A DNA stretch of 64,000 bases from Struthidea cinerea. Its lineage: Eukaryota; Chordata; Aves; Passeriformes; Corcoracidae. Below are positions 19,701 through 30,762 of the stretch, piece by piece. A program made the translations under genes and the position numbers. Location of the stretch: the NCBI GenBank assembly GCA_013397865.1, contig VZTI01000412.1:294282-358281 (forward strand), written 5' to 3'. Positions within the stretch are counted from its first letter, which is position 1, and each line of letters opens with the position of its first letter. The notes beneath the pieces were generated by a model. It saw only the letters and a program-made list of their open reading frames with translations. It made no database searches and had not been told where the DNA came from.

Positions 19701-22700
19701 TCATGAATTGTAAATTGTATTGTTTAGCAGAAGAAAAACTAGTTGGGCCTTCTAACTATTCCTTCTTGGATATCCATTCCAGTGCGTAATAAATGAGGAA
19801 GAGTCTCATTTGTCATTTTTTGTTTCTCTCATTTTAAAAGTTCTACTGTTTTACACCAGTTCAAATGTGAAAAGAGGCAAAAAGATACCATGGTAGTTAC
19901 TAATTGTATAATTTCTGAAATTCTGAAATCCTTGAGTCTTCCTGTGTTAATTGTTGAAGATTTTTCCTGATTGTTGAATTAATTACTTATCCTATACTTT
20001 TGGATCATTTCCTTTGGGTTATATCTTCAGGTAAGTCAGTCTGCTAAAATAGCTGGTATTGGTGTACCTGTCAAATGCTTGAGATTACTGGGCTTATCCT
20101 TATCTTCAAACATAAAAGATGAACAGACAGGTACTTGTTAATAGCCCAATGTATTGCAAAGGAGAGAAAGTGATATTTGTGTAATCTGGTACACAAACTG
20201 TGGTACTGCAAGTATGTTAGTAGGTCTACTTTTCAAGAACTCCTGTTGGGTTTTTTCCCAAGCTAGGCCTTTAAGTCTAGAATAACCTTTCATTTTCTTG
20301 GCTCAAACCTCAGTTTTCTCACTGTTTTAAGTTTCTCAGAGACATAGTCTGGGCTTCACAATTTTAAACTGTGCATGGATCAAGAAATGAGCTGGTATAA
20401 AACAGACAGCACTTTTTGGCCGGGCTTTTAAAACCAGTCAATTGCACAAGGAGTCAGTGATCATATTTTACTTCATGCTCTTCCGTGGGTTACTGAAGAA
20501 GCTACAGCATCAAGATTTGCTAGTGTAGTGGGCTGATTCCGGCTCTGAATTCGCTCATCCCCTGCCCCATCTGTTCCAAAGGGTGCATTAGAGGAGTCAA
20601 TGTGACATTACATAGGAGGGATAACACCAGCTTTCCTGAGTCATTTCTACATTAATTAAGGCAAATGATGCTACTTCATTTTTCAGTTCAAAGCACATCT
20701 GCGTGTTTTGATAAAAGTCTTGAATTATATGAATATTCAAAGCAATTTGCATTTTGATTTCCAAGCAATCTTTGGAAATAGAAGCAAAGCCTTGTGTCTC
20801 TTAGTGTCTCTAAGTATAATAGTTCTTAGCCCATTTTTGCCTGATGTTCCCCTAAAACTTGTCTGACTCAAGTTAATGGAGTAGGCTTATTTAATCTCTT
20901 TGCTAAAACTTTTGAGGAAAAGTTTCATAAAAGTTGACCTTTCAGTAATAAGTCTGTGGCTTCTGATGTGATTTAATTTTCCTGAGTCTGACACATTGAG
21001 AACTAAAATGGAATGACATTTTTTAGAACTGTCAGTAATTGCTGCTGTTATCAATCATTAGCAAGCGAGGCACCATCTGAGTCAGCTAACTTTGCCTTGG
21101 CCTGCCTAATTGTGCCTTTTTTTCTTCATTTCCTTTGTACTTTCACAAAGTAATGAAGTTCTTAAGCTTCATCCCTCCGTTTCTATTTGTAAAATTGATA
21201 TCCTCCCCACGCATTTCCTGTCATGCTCAAATGAAAGCTGAAACAGGCAGAGCATTTCTCTTTACCTTGTATTTATGAACATTCATGTTATTTTAAAATA
21301 ATATTTCTGTGTTTTAGTATCTCCATATACAGCCCTTAATAAATGCTAATGGTCTGTGAGTCCATCATTGTTTTTCTATCTACATGCCCCAGAACTTATG
21401 TTTAAAATATTTTCTTCTTCTTCTGCTATAATGCTTTTTACAGACATCTGATAATCTTTGTTCTGAATTAATTTTCAAGATCCTGCTTTGCTGCTAGATT
21501 GGGGCACATATTCTCTAATACAGTGCAACTGCATATGTTTTCAGGGTCAACAGCAGTTGCAGCACATGCTTTAAGCAATCTTTAACACTGATCCTTTTAG
21601 CAGCCTTATCAGACAGTGGAGAATTGATTACTAGTATTGTACTAAATCATACAAAAGAGCTTCCTCCTCCAAAGACCAGAAACTTTAATACAGTCCTTTC
21701 CTGAAGCATGGTCAGTGTCCTATGCTGCTTCATGGGCACTTTTTTTACATTTTGAGAAACATGTCTCCTGTATTCTTCCACTAATTTTTTTTCGTGTTGG
21801 TGTCATTCATTGTTTTTAGAGCTTGGAATTTTGTAATTCTTTCTATTGCTTTTCGCTCACAAGAAACTCTTGACACACAGTTATGTTCCTCACTGTGATA
21901 ATGTTACATCAAATGCAGTGACCATGACTGCATGCTGTGTGAGCAGATGGATTTGAAACTTTACCTGTATGGATTCCTAACACTGACTGGTTTTAAAACA
22001 GATAAAAAACCAGGCCCAGAAAGTGATAGGATAAGCATTGTCATCAACTACTCTTCCAGAACAGTTCCCCTTGTCAATACTCATAATTAATTTGATTGAA
22101 ACAGTCCAGTGACAATCTATCAATTCAAGTTTCAATGATAAAATTATTAACAACAGGAATATTGCTTTGTGTTTTTACACTATACGCCTCAGCAGTTGCT
22201 TATCTAGCAGGCAAGGACTATGTCAGGAAATAGGGTCTGGGGTGAGCTGTATGAAAAATGTGCAGAGACTGTCCTCAATTTTATTCCATGTTGTGAACTT
22301 GGCCAAGTGAGCTTGGCTTTGTGCAACAAACTATTTCCAGTGATACGTTTCAAGATGCTATCAATTTGCCAGTGAAATAAGTTGGTTCAGCAGGGTGTAG
22401 ACGTATCTGAGCCAAATCCAAACAAATGGCTTGGCTAGGGCCCTGTTTTGCTGTTTCAAAATGTAACATAACCAGCAGGAACCATGAAGAGGAAAGGGAT
22501 CACAATTGCCCTAATGTTACAGCCCATAACAGTGATGTATTTAACTCCTGTTAGAGTAACCTGACCTTAACTTAGTTTTTCTTTCCTACCTACATTTGTA
22601 CCTTCTTATCCTAAAACCTGAACTACCTCATGTACAATTTAATGTCACCCAGATATAAAAACCTAACCTATTCTCCTGCAAATTCTTTTCTGATTTTTCA

Positions 22701-23470
22701 CTCTTGTGAATTCAAAAGGCACTGCTTTGTTGTGGTCTAGGCAGCCTCGGTCTTTAGCAGCTTTGCTTCTAGACTACCTTCCAGCTGTCCTGCTGTGTTG
22801 TCGACATGACCAGAAGTAAGACTTTTGTTCTGATGGCAAGAGGCTTATATAAAAATATCTTCCAGTATGGAGCGTGAATGAGACTTAGATACCAGAGCTG
22901 ACAGGGTAGTGATTCTTGTATGTGATGGGCACACTTAATAGCTAGGGTTTGTTAACATATACCTCTAAAATACACATTTAGGTGTTGAAAGTGTAGTTGG
23001 AACAAGGAAAAGTGACAGGAAAGACCACAGAACAAGATATTATCTAAAAGTTTCCTTTAATTGAGACTTTTTTCCCCTTGTTTTTCCTAATATTTCAGAA
23101 TGATGTTTTTCTTTCTGTATGTAAAAATATGATCTGAGAAAAACAAGTTCTCTACTTTCTTTCACACTTTACACATTATTTTGTTCATTTTCTGCTACAG
23201 TCTCAGACATCTACATAGAGTTAAATTATCTATAATCTGAATAATAATTAAGGTAGGTTTGCTACCATATCATGTACAGTGTTTTATGTCAGTGACTCAC
23301 AAATTTTTTTTACAAAAAATTCCTCTGGCATGTACCTCGACTTCCCAGAGCCCTCTTCATCTCTGTTCTCTCTTCTCATCCCACTGGTGCTGCCTAGCTC
23401 TTCTTACATGCCTCCAGATCCCTTCCCTTTCCACTGGATCCTGATATTGCCCTTCCTTCCATTCCGCCCA
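16781..23470. other. AT-rich intergenic sequence without genes
   Basis: About 6.7 kb. A very degenerate CR1-like stretch (GGGGTTGGGAAAAGACC) lies near 17,063-17,079. Open frames such as 18,442-18,693 and 18,712-18,945 are short and unsupported. A stretch at 20,640-21,130 contains many ATTA/TAAT-type homeodomain cores and might be conserved non-coding sequence, which cannot be judged from a single genome. Confidence 0.4.
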
Positions 23471-23479
23471 GTGGGCTGA

Positions 23480-23912
23480 GATGCTGAGCCAGGGGTTAGC
23501 CCGGTTAGCCCGGAGGTCCGGCTGCGTCTCGCTGAGAGGCAACTTAGTGCCCAACAGCTCTAGGGGACAAGGTCCTCTCCCTAAGGAGTTAGCCCCAGGC
23601 TGTGATGGCAGGCGCGTAGGTGGAGGTAAAGAAGCAGGAGGGGGTCCTTCGTATGGGTTCCACAAGCTTGGTTTATTCAGGGAGTAGGTGAAGGGTCCAG
23701 GGACAAAGAAGCAGGATAACGCAAGGGTCCACGGGTTTTATTCTCGGAGAAAATAGGGCGGAGTTGAGGGGAACAGCCACTGAGGAAAAAGGAAGGGGGT
23801 GGGAACAACAACAGAGCAACCAATAGGAGTAACGCATAGGAGAGGTCCACAGCAGGGAGCCAATGGGGTGTTGAGTAAGGGAGAACTTTCTGGAACTCAT
23901 GCATAAGCAAAC
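23480..23912 (-). mobile_element. Retroviral LTR, minus orientation, ends approximate
   Basis: Read on the minus strand it has a promoter part with ATTGG boxes (near 23,860 and 23,820), a TATA-like GAATAAAACCC at about 23,743, and an AATAAA (23,677-23,672) in the context GAATAAACCAAGCTTGTGG, followed by a CT-rich U5 region. The poly-A context resembles the 343-bp LTR at 13,210-13,552 (AATAAACC.AGCT.GTGGA), so the two may belong to one class II family. The minus-strand open frames here (23,357-23,910) are by-products. I could not fix the ends or a target-site duplication. Confidence 0.6.
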
Positions 23913-26900
23913 AGGGACTCTACATATTCAGAATCTAATACATAAAACAGGGAGGGAAAATATGTACCAACCATCATCACATAGTCAAATTAAGAGTGCA
24001 AAGGCTTGTGGGCACTTGCCACAACTAAGGAGATGTTACGCATCCATGCTTTTCCACGAAGTCTGGTGGTGCTGTGTATTGGTGGTTGTGGCTACAGCCA
24101 CATGCACAGCAACAATGGGCCTTCCTTCCTACCATTATGTTTGTTTATCATTCTCTTCCCAGCCAGCTTGGAATATATCTTCCTCTTCTTGGAATTTCAA
24201 TGCTTTTCCCTTAAGAAGGAGATGAGGGCATGTAACTGTAAAGGGTTTTTCCTGCTTCTGGCCTTCTGCTTTTCCTGCAGAGCCACATATTCTCCCTTTT
24301 CCATCCTAGCAAAACTAGATTTCCTGCTTTCTGAAACTGAGATTGATGGCTCAGTGGATAGGTGCTGTCACAGCAGTGTCCCGGTGTCCAGCGTTTACTC
24401 CTGGGGAGCAGGAAGTATTTTATGTCACCTTTGAATGCACCCCTGTCTCTTTGTCTGCAAGTATTTGAAATTTGACATTTGAATATATAAAATGTTTCAG
24501 CATCAGACTGGTGTGGATTATTGCTGATCCTGTCATCCTTCGGTCCCAGCACGGTCCCTTTGGAAGTATTACAATATCATTCAGAGGGAAAAAATATTTA
24601 TCCATTTGAATCTAATGGTGGTATAAATTCTATGGTCCTAATCGTAAAATGTTCAGTTTGCCCATTTTCAGACAAAATTTGCACTGAAGTTAATGGCTCA
24701 AGATTTTTTTGTTACTATTATAATGCCATTGAAAAAGAGAAAAAACTTGTCAGAAGCATTTATTTTTAGATAGCAATGCATTTCTTTCTTAGATGAGGAG
24801 AATCAACTGGAAAACAAATATAATTGAGAAGATCTTTAGGCATTACAGGCATTACACAATGAATAGAGATGCTTTTCTGTAAGGGTTTGATATGACAAGT
24901 TAGAAATCATTTTCATTTCTTTTAAATTAGCTTCTGACATTCCCAGAGGTTTTGTCTTGGGTTTAAAAAGCACAAAGAAGAATACTGTCCCCAGAAGAAG
25001 ATGCTGTCCTATGTAATTTCTTCCTTCTTTTCTTGCAATCAATCATTCTTTCAGTGATGCTCATCTTAGGTGCTGCTCCTTGGTTGCAGGATACTTCTTG
25101 CTGTACGACACCCATGGCTGTAGCTCACCATAAGATGATCAGCCAATTTGCTAGGTTCAGTCATCTGTGGATAGGGTCTGGAACATGGTATTTTGATTTG
25201 ATTTGATGTGAAGAAGTGTGTTCTTCCTTTCCTCCATTGTTAAATGCTTTCCAAGTAGTATTTGTGCTTTGTTTCTGGCTCTCCCAGCACACAGCAGTGT
25301 GGAAGGGATGCAGTTGCACAGCAGTACCTCATGGAGCTCCCTTGAATTGCTCGTCCTGGACACAGACTAATTAAAAAGATGCACAAAGCTCTCATTTGGG
25401 GAACACCCAGCAATATTTTTTGTGTGTGTTTTATCCGCCATTTAGACATTCACAGTCACTGACTTTTTTGGATTCAGACCTGGAATAACAGACGTATCAT
25501 TCCAACTGAAAGCCCAACTGTATTTTCAAGAGCTGTTGTCAATCATTTGAAGGTGATTCTTTTAGTAAGAAGTTTGCTAATCTTGAGACTTTTTTGTTCT
25601 ATAAAAATGACTGCTTCTATTCTGACCAAAACGAGAGAATTGGCGTAAGGCTAATTATGTAAGGCAATGACAAGGATATTCACCTGGCAACAGAGAAATT
25701 CCAGATCAGCAGAAATGAAGAGTTAGAGCTATTGCTTGTGACTATCTCCTACCCCATGGAATCTCTTGCTATTAAACGTTTTGTTCTACAGACTTGTTGA
25801 CGACAGAGTCAAGGTTAAGGAAAGTGACTCTAATCCACCGGTTTGGGCATCCATCTGGTATATTGGAAAACCAACTGTGTTTTTCAGCCCCACAGGCATA
25901 AATGTTTCTGTTAGAATGGCAGGAGTGAATTATGGATGACTACAGCACACTACAGAAAATTACATTAGCATATGTAACACAGAGAGGGTTAAGTATAATT
26001 ACAGTAGCTGTACACAGCAAAGTGTGGATGAGTCAAAAAACAGTGAGACAAATGCTATTCCTGCTGAATAACTTTTGTGTGCTTGGAGAAAGAGATTTCA
26101 GTCTTCCTTTGGTTTGTATAATGCGAATATTTGCCTGGCATACTTTTTTGCCAAAGCCCAGTACGTAGCAAAGATGTGGGGTTAATGATCAATTCACATT
26201 AAGACACAGATGAAATCTAGGATTCAACAATTCAGATTTGATATGCCCTGAAATGCTTACAGACTGAATAAAAACTCTTTGCTTCCTTCACATAGTAATA
26301 TATTAGGTTCTCAGTGGTTGCAGGTTGGAATAGTAGAGATGATCAATGAGTTTGCCACAACTATATGTTTGTCAGGGAACTAGGGAGGGGAAAATAAACA
26401 CATGAGAATAGGGAATTTTTTGAACCATAGTAGAAAAGTATTTTAGTGCAGTTCTCAGTCTAGAATATGTATAGCTGCTGCCCTGCCAGCAGAGAGAGTT
26501 TCATCTGAAATTGAAATAACTCTTTTTGAGGCTTTTATTTAGGACATATTTAAGGCCTTTTTAAAAAATCTTCAGCTTTTAGTTTAAGCTTCAGATAAGA
26601 TGATTGCAAGCACCTCTGAGTACATAATGTCCCTCCATTACTTGTTTCTTGGTGTAACAGGAATATTCACCAATACTTTCTTTGGAAAGGGAAAGCCATT
26701 TTGTCAGCAGCAATACAACTTTTGACTGCTGACTACATCTAAATGAGAGACTTAGGGGTTATGGCAATTAGCAAATGCTGCTGCTGATGTAATCCCATAA
26801 CACTTGATGCACTTTTGCTTTTCTAAAATTTCTGTTTATTGGCTTATTGAAGGAAGCTGATGTCTGTACATAGCTATATAAATGCTCTAGTGTCTGGGTC

Positions 26901-28650
26901 AATTTATTAAACTTACGGTCTTTCCCATCTCCATTGTCTTAGACTCTGTTTTTCTCAGCAAAAAATAGATTGTCTTATCAGTGCTTAACCGTGTGTTTTG
27001 TTACTTGTTAGCTAGCCTTGTGTTTTTTATTTTAATACCAAGACTACCTCTCAGATTGCATAACTACCTGACTCTAATTCACCCTGTGAATATTTGCCAG
27101 AATGCTTCTATTGTTTCTACATCCTGCTTATACAAGAATGTTCCCTGGTTTCTTTGTGCTGGAAGAAGTTTATTCATGACCTTAAAGGTGATACAAATCT
27201 TCATCTTTCCTTCTCTCCTCACCTCACAGCCACTGTGATACATTAGTGGAGTGATTCTGTGAATATCAAGTGTAGAAGTTGTGGGGTTCAGCCCTAGTGC
27301 TTCCTTCTCAGAATAATCCAGCTGTACATAGTAATCTTGCTGAAATTAATTGCTTACTGGAGCAAGAGCTGTGTGCAGTGTAGGGCTCTAGGTTCTGTCA
27401 CAGCTCTACAGTTACTATTCATTCTATAAATTAATCTGCTATACTCTTTTAACAATGGAAACTAAATGCATCATGCTAAAATCAAATCAATGCCATCCGG
27501 ATCAGTCACCAGGGGCTTCTTGATCTCTTTCTATCAAGGCTTTTGTTATTCAGACATTCCCTACAAGATGTCAAATGGTCCTACTCAATAACAATCGATA
27601 AAGTAAGCACCCCTTAAAAATTTCCCCAGGGCATCTTTTTTAATTGAACTGGGAGCAATATATCTTGTAGTGTCAATAATGCTGAAAATGTTAATTTGGT
27701 TGATTCTACTATGTGCCTTCTCAAGTGATATTCCAAATGCTGTTCTGGGAAGATGACTGCTATCTGAATTCACTCTGTTGCTCTCAGCCTGCTGCACCAG
27801 TCCCAAATCTGTAGCAAGGGCTATCTGAGATAGGCTGTATAACAAAAGAGTGTTCTGGTGATCTGATTGCTTTCTCAACCTTTTAAATCTAACTACTGAT
27901 AGGGATGCTCTTAAATTAAAATCAGATGGCAAGGATGAATGTGCTGATAAGATGTTCTCAGATGGCTAACTGATAGAGTCCCTACACGAAGCAGAAATGT
28001 GCCCATCTGCTGAGCACAGCATGAGTCTGATTTACTATACTACGCAAAGCTGGTTTAACACTAGTATCAATAATGTAATTTTCTTTATTATATAAAGTGG
28101 GTAGAAAATAATTTTACAATGCAAATTTAGTCTATTAAGGGCATTTCTGTGAATAAATTATACTAGATGTTCTTTTAATTCTTGTTAGCACAGAGTCTTT
28201 TTCACAGATGTCATTTTTGGGCATTAGACAATTTTTTTTTTTCTCCTGCTGTTGTGAAAGAAGAACTGCAAGTACTGACATTAAACATTTTGGGAAATTT
28301 GTTCTGCTCTTTTTATAATAAGAGAAAGCAGTCCTGCCAAAATTCAAACCTTCCAGTGACTTAAATATTTGTTTTACTGTATTATTTTTTAGGTGCTTGA
28401 TATCATCCTAAAAAAACTAATTAAGGGACTATTTCTGAAGTCCCAATTGCATAGTTTTACCCTATAATCACACTTTTTTTTTTTTTTTTAAATATATATA
28501 TATCTGCAATGGAAACAGCTTTATGTGTGACTACTAAAATATGTTTTCAATATAAATTTGTGGATGAGATAACAAATGCTAAAAACTTCTGATTATGAGA
28601 TGTTCATTTTTGGGTTTGGTTGGGCACCAGAGCAGCCTAGAAATGGTGCA
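23913..28650. other. AT-rich intergenic sequence without genes
   Basis: About 4.7 kb. The longest open frames (24,006-24,434 plus; 27,585-27,932 minus, 115 codons) have no recognisable family, no start context and no splice partners. I see no repeat that I can name. Confidence 0.4.
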
Positions 28651-28654
28651 TTTT

Positions 28655-28857
28655 TTTTACAATGAGGGTGATGAAACACTGGCACAGGTTGTCCAGAGAT
28701 CATGCTCCATCCCTGGAAGTGCTCAAGGCGAGGTTGAATGGGGCTTAGAGCAATCTGGTCTAGTGGAAGGTGTCCCTGCCCATGGCAGGGGGTTAGAATG
28801 AGAGGACTGTGAGGAGTTTTAAGGTCCCATCCAACCCAAGCTATTCTGTGGTTCTAC
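28655..28857 (+). mobile_element. CR1 LINE 3' fragment
   Basis: The sequence follows the CR1 3' region: TACAATGAGGGTGATGAAAC, ACTGGCACAGGTTGTCC, a CCCTGGAAGTGCTCAAGG block, AAGGTGTCCCTGCCCATGGC, and CCATCCAACCCAAGC followed by ATTCTGTGGTTCTA. About 200 bp, 5'-truncated, plus orientation. Confidence 0.8.
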
Positions 28858-29234
28858 GTCCCAGCCCGGCCTCAGCCCATCCCCATCCGCACAGAGGTGC
28901 CTGATGCCCAAGGCTGGGGCTGCCCCAGTGCCCTGCTCTTGGCTGGGACGGTAGGACTGGGCTGGCTGCCAAGGATCCCCATCGGGCACCCTGGCCGTAG
29001 CCATGCATAAGGTGTTACTTAAACCCCTCTCCTCACAAGCAAAACACTCAAGTGAGGAAACACCATTTGCAGGAGTGTGGGTGAGCATGGTGCTGACCCA
29101 GCTCTCCCATGGCTGGGTGAACACTGTCGTGGTTGGCACTGCCACCTGTGGTCGTGCACGTGGTGATGGACACGCTGCTCTGGGAGCCACTGGAAAATAC
29201 CCAGTGGGCACAGACATAGGAAACTGTGCATAGG
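28858..29234. other. GC-richer spacer between CR1 and LTR
   Basis: About 375 bp with elevated GC. Open frames exist on both strands (28,819-29,298 minus; 29,003-29,233 plus) but show no family motif, and the minus one runs into the LTR. No named feature. Confidence 0.35.
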
Positions 29235-29791
29235 TGTCCTGGTTTAACTCCAGCTGGCAACAAAGTACCCCAGAGCTCTCCCTCACTTCTCCCCCCAACC
29301 CCGCTGGGAGGAGCAGAATTAGAACAGAAACCAGTGGAAACCGATGGGTTCACTTTACTAACTGAAACAAAGTAAAATAAAATGCATAATATAATAGTAG
29401 TAAAAATACTGATTAAAGGGGGATGGGGGAGAGAGATAAAACTGAAGAAAAACAAGTGATGCACAATAGCATTAGTCACCACCTGCTGATCGATGCCAAA
29501 CACCTCCCCAAACCACAATCAGCCCCACTTCCAGGTAACTCCCCAGTTTATATAGTGGGCATGGTGTGAAATACCCCCTTGGCCAGTTGGGGTCAGCTGT
29601 CCTGGCTATGCTCTGTCCTGGCTGCTTGTGAAGAGACGAGACTCTGAGAAGTCCTTGACTTACATTAGGCCTACTCAGCAACAATCAAAACATCAGTGTG
29701 TTCTTAGCATTACCCTCATACTGAATCCAAAACACAGCCCTCTACAGCTGCTAGGAAGAAAATTAAGTCTATCCCAGCCGAAAACAGCACA
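29235..29791 (-). mobile_element. ERVL-type solo LTR, minus orientation
   Basis: 557 bp. Read on the minus strand it begins TGTGCTGTTTTCGGCTGGGATAG, has a CTATATAAACTGGGG TATA region (29,554-29,548), a TTGTGCATCACTTG block and a T/A-rich stretch, and ends GGAGTTAAACCAGGACA. These blocks are typical of the widespread avian ERVL LTR. The flanks (GCATAGG on the left, ATATAAA on the right) show no clear target-site duplication. No internal retroviral genes are present. Confidence 0.8.
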
Positions 29792-29839
29792 ATATATAAA
29801 GCGAAAACACCGAAAGCACCGCGGTGAGCTTACTGCTGT

Positions 29840-30068
29840 TTGACGGTGGGTGGGCCGCCGTGAGGAGCGAGCCGGCAGGGGGCGCCGTCAGCCCACGCTC
29901 CGCGGCGGGAACGGCCTCGTGCTGAGGCGGCAGGAGCGCTGTCCCTGGGACGCCGTGAGGGGGCTGTGCCTGTGGGGCACGGTCCCGCCTGGGACGCCGT
30001 GAGGGGGCTGTGCCTGTGGGGCACGGTCCCTGGGACACCATGGTGGGGGGCGTTCCTATGGGACACGT
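29840..30068. repeat. GC-rich minisatellite, about 44-bp unit
   Basis: A CpG-rich block in which the unit TGGGACGCCGTGAGGGGGCT followed by GTGCCTGTGGGGCACGGTCC occurs twice almost identically (from about 29,946 and 29,990), with a third diverged unit at about 30,031 (TGGGACACCATGG). The unit itself contains CCTGTGGGGCACGG, with partial dyad symmetry. The open frames here are repeat-derived. Confidence 0.7.
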
Positions 30069-30084
30069 CGAGCTCGGGCTGCCA

Positions 30085-30232
30085 CTGCAACGGAGTCCTT
30101 CAGCTTGGAAAGTCCTCTGAAAGCATCCAGCCCAGCCATTAGCCCGGTAAATACTTACAGGGTTGGTGACTGCTGCTTCCCTGGGCAGCCTGTGCCAGTG
30201 CTTCACAACGGTTTCTGAGAAATTTTTTTGCT
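30085..30232 (-). mobile_element. CR1 LINE 3' UTR fragment, minus orientation
   Basis: The reverse complement reads GAAGCACTGGCACAGGCTGC, CCAGGGAAGCAGCAGTCACC, then GGACTTTCCAAGC. This is the CR1 3' region without its terminal ATTCTRTGA repeats. About 150 bp. Confidence 0.7.
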
Positions 30233-30559
30233 AATTAAATACCCTTTGCAGGGTAAAACTAAACACTCCTTTTTGGTTTAAAATATTTTAAAGGCCTGAG
30301 GTGGCTCAAGGATGATGAGTAATTCTAATTCTAATAGAAGCCCTCTAATCTTGTCACATTTCTCAGATGAGAAGGGAGATGGTTCTACCCGAGGAGTGAA
30401 CGCTGACCGTCATTTATGGAGCAGGTGCTGTTTCCAGGAGAGTTATGAGCAGTGCTGCTGGTGGCCTTGGTTATTTATACTTGCACCAGGGAATGCCAGC
30501 GCCTTGACTGTGAGGTGAGATTGCCTTGTGCTTAGTGTGGTATAATAAACAGCCCTTCT

Positions 30560-30762
30560 GAGAGGGACTTGAGGTTGCTGGTGGATGAGAGGCTGGACAT
30601 GACCACCCATCTGCCCTTGCAGCCTTGAAAGCCAGCCATGTCCTGGGCTGCGTCTAAAGCAGTGTGGGCAGCAGGGTGAGGGAGGGGATTCTCCTCATCT
30701 ACTTAGCTCATGTGACACCCACCTGGAGTGCTGCCTCCAGCTCTGGGATGCGGGTCACAAGG
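30560..30762 (+). mobile_element. CR1 LINE fragment, end of ORF2
   Basis: The sequence follows the last part of CR1 ORF2: GGGACTTGAGGTTGCTGGTGG, TGAGAGGCTGGACATGACC, later GTGTGGGCAGCAGGGTGAGG, GAGGGGATTCTCCTCATCTA and CACCTGGAGTGCTGCCTCCA. No intact frame remains. The 3' UTR and tail are missing. Confidence 0.75.

Noticed and set aside
24006..24434. 142-codon plus-strand frame
   Set aside because: Cys/Phe/Leu-rich composition without motif, Kozak start or splice partners. Expected by chance at this length over 64 kb.
27585..27932. 115-codon minus-strand frame
   Set aside because: Reads like protein in places but has no recognised family, no promoter and no flanking exons. It is kept only as a candidate for a homology search.
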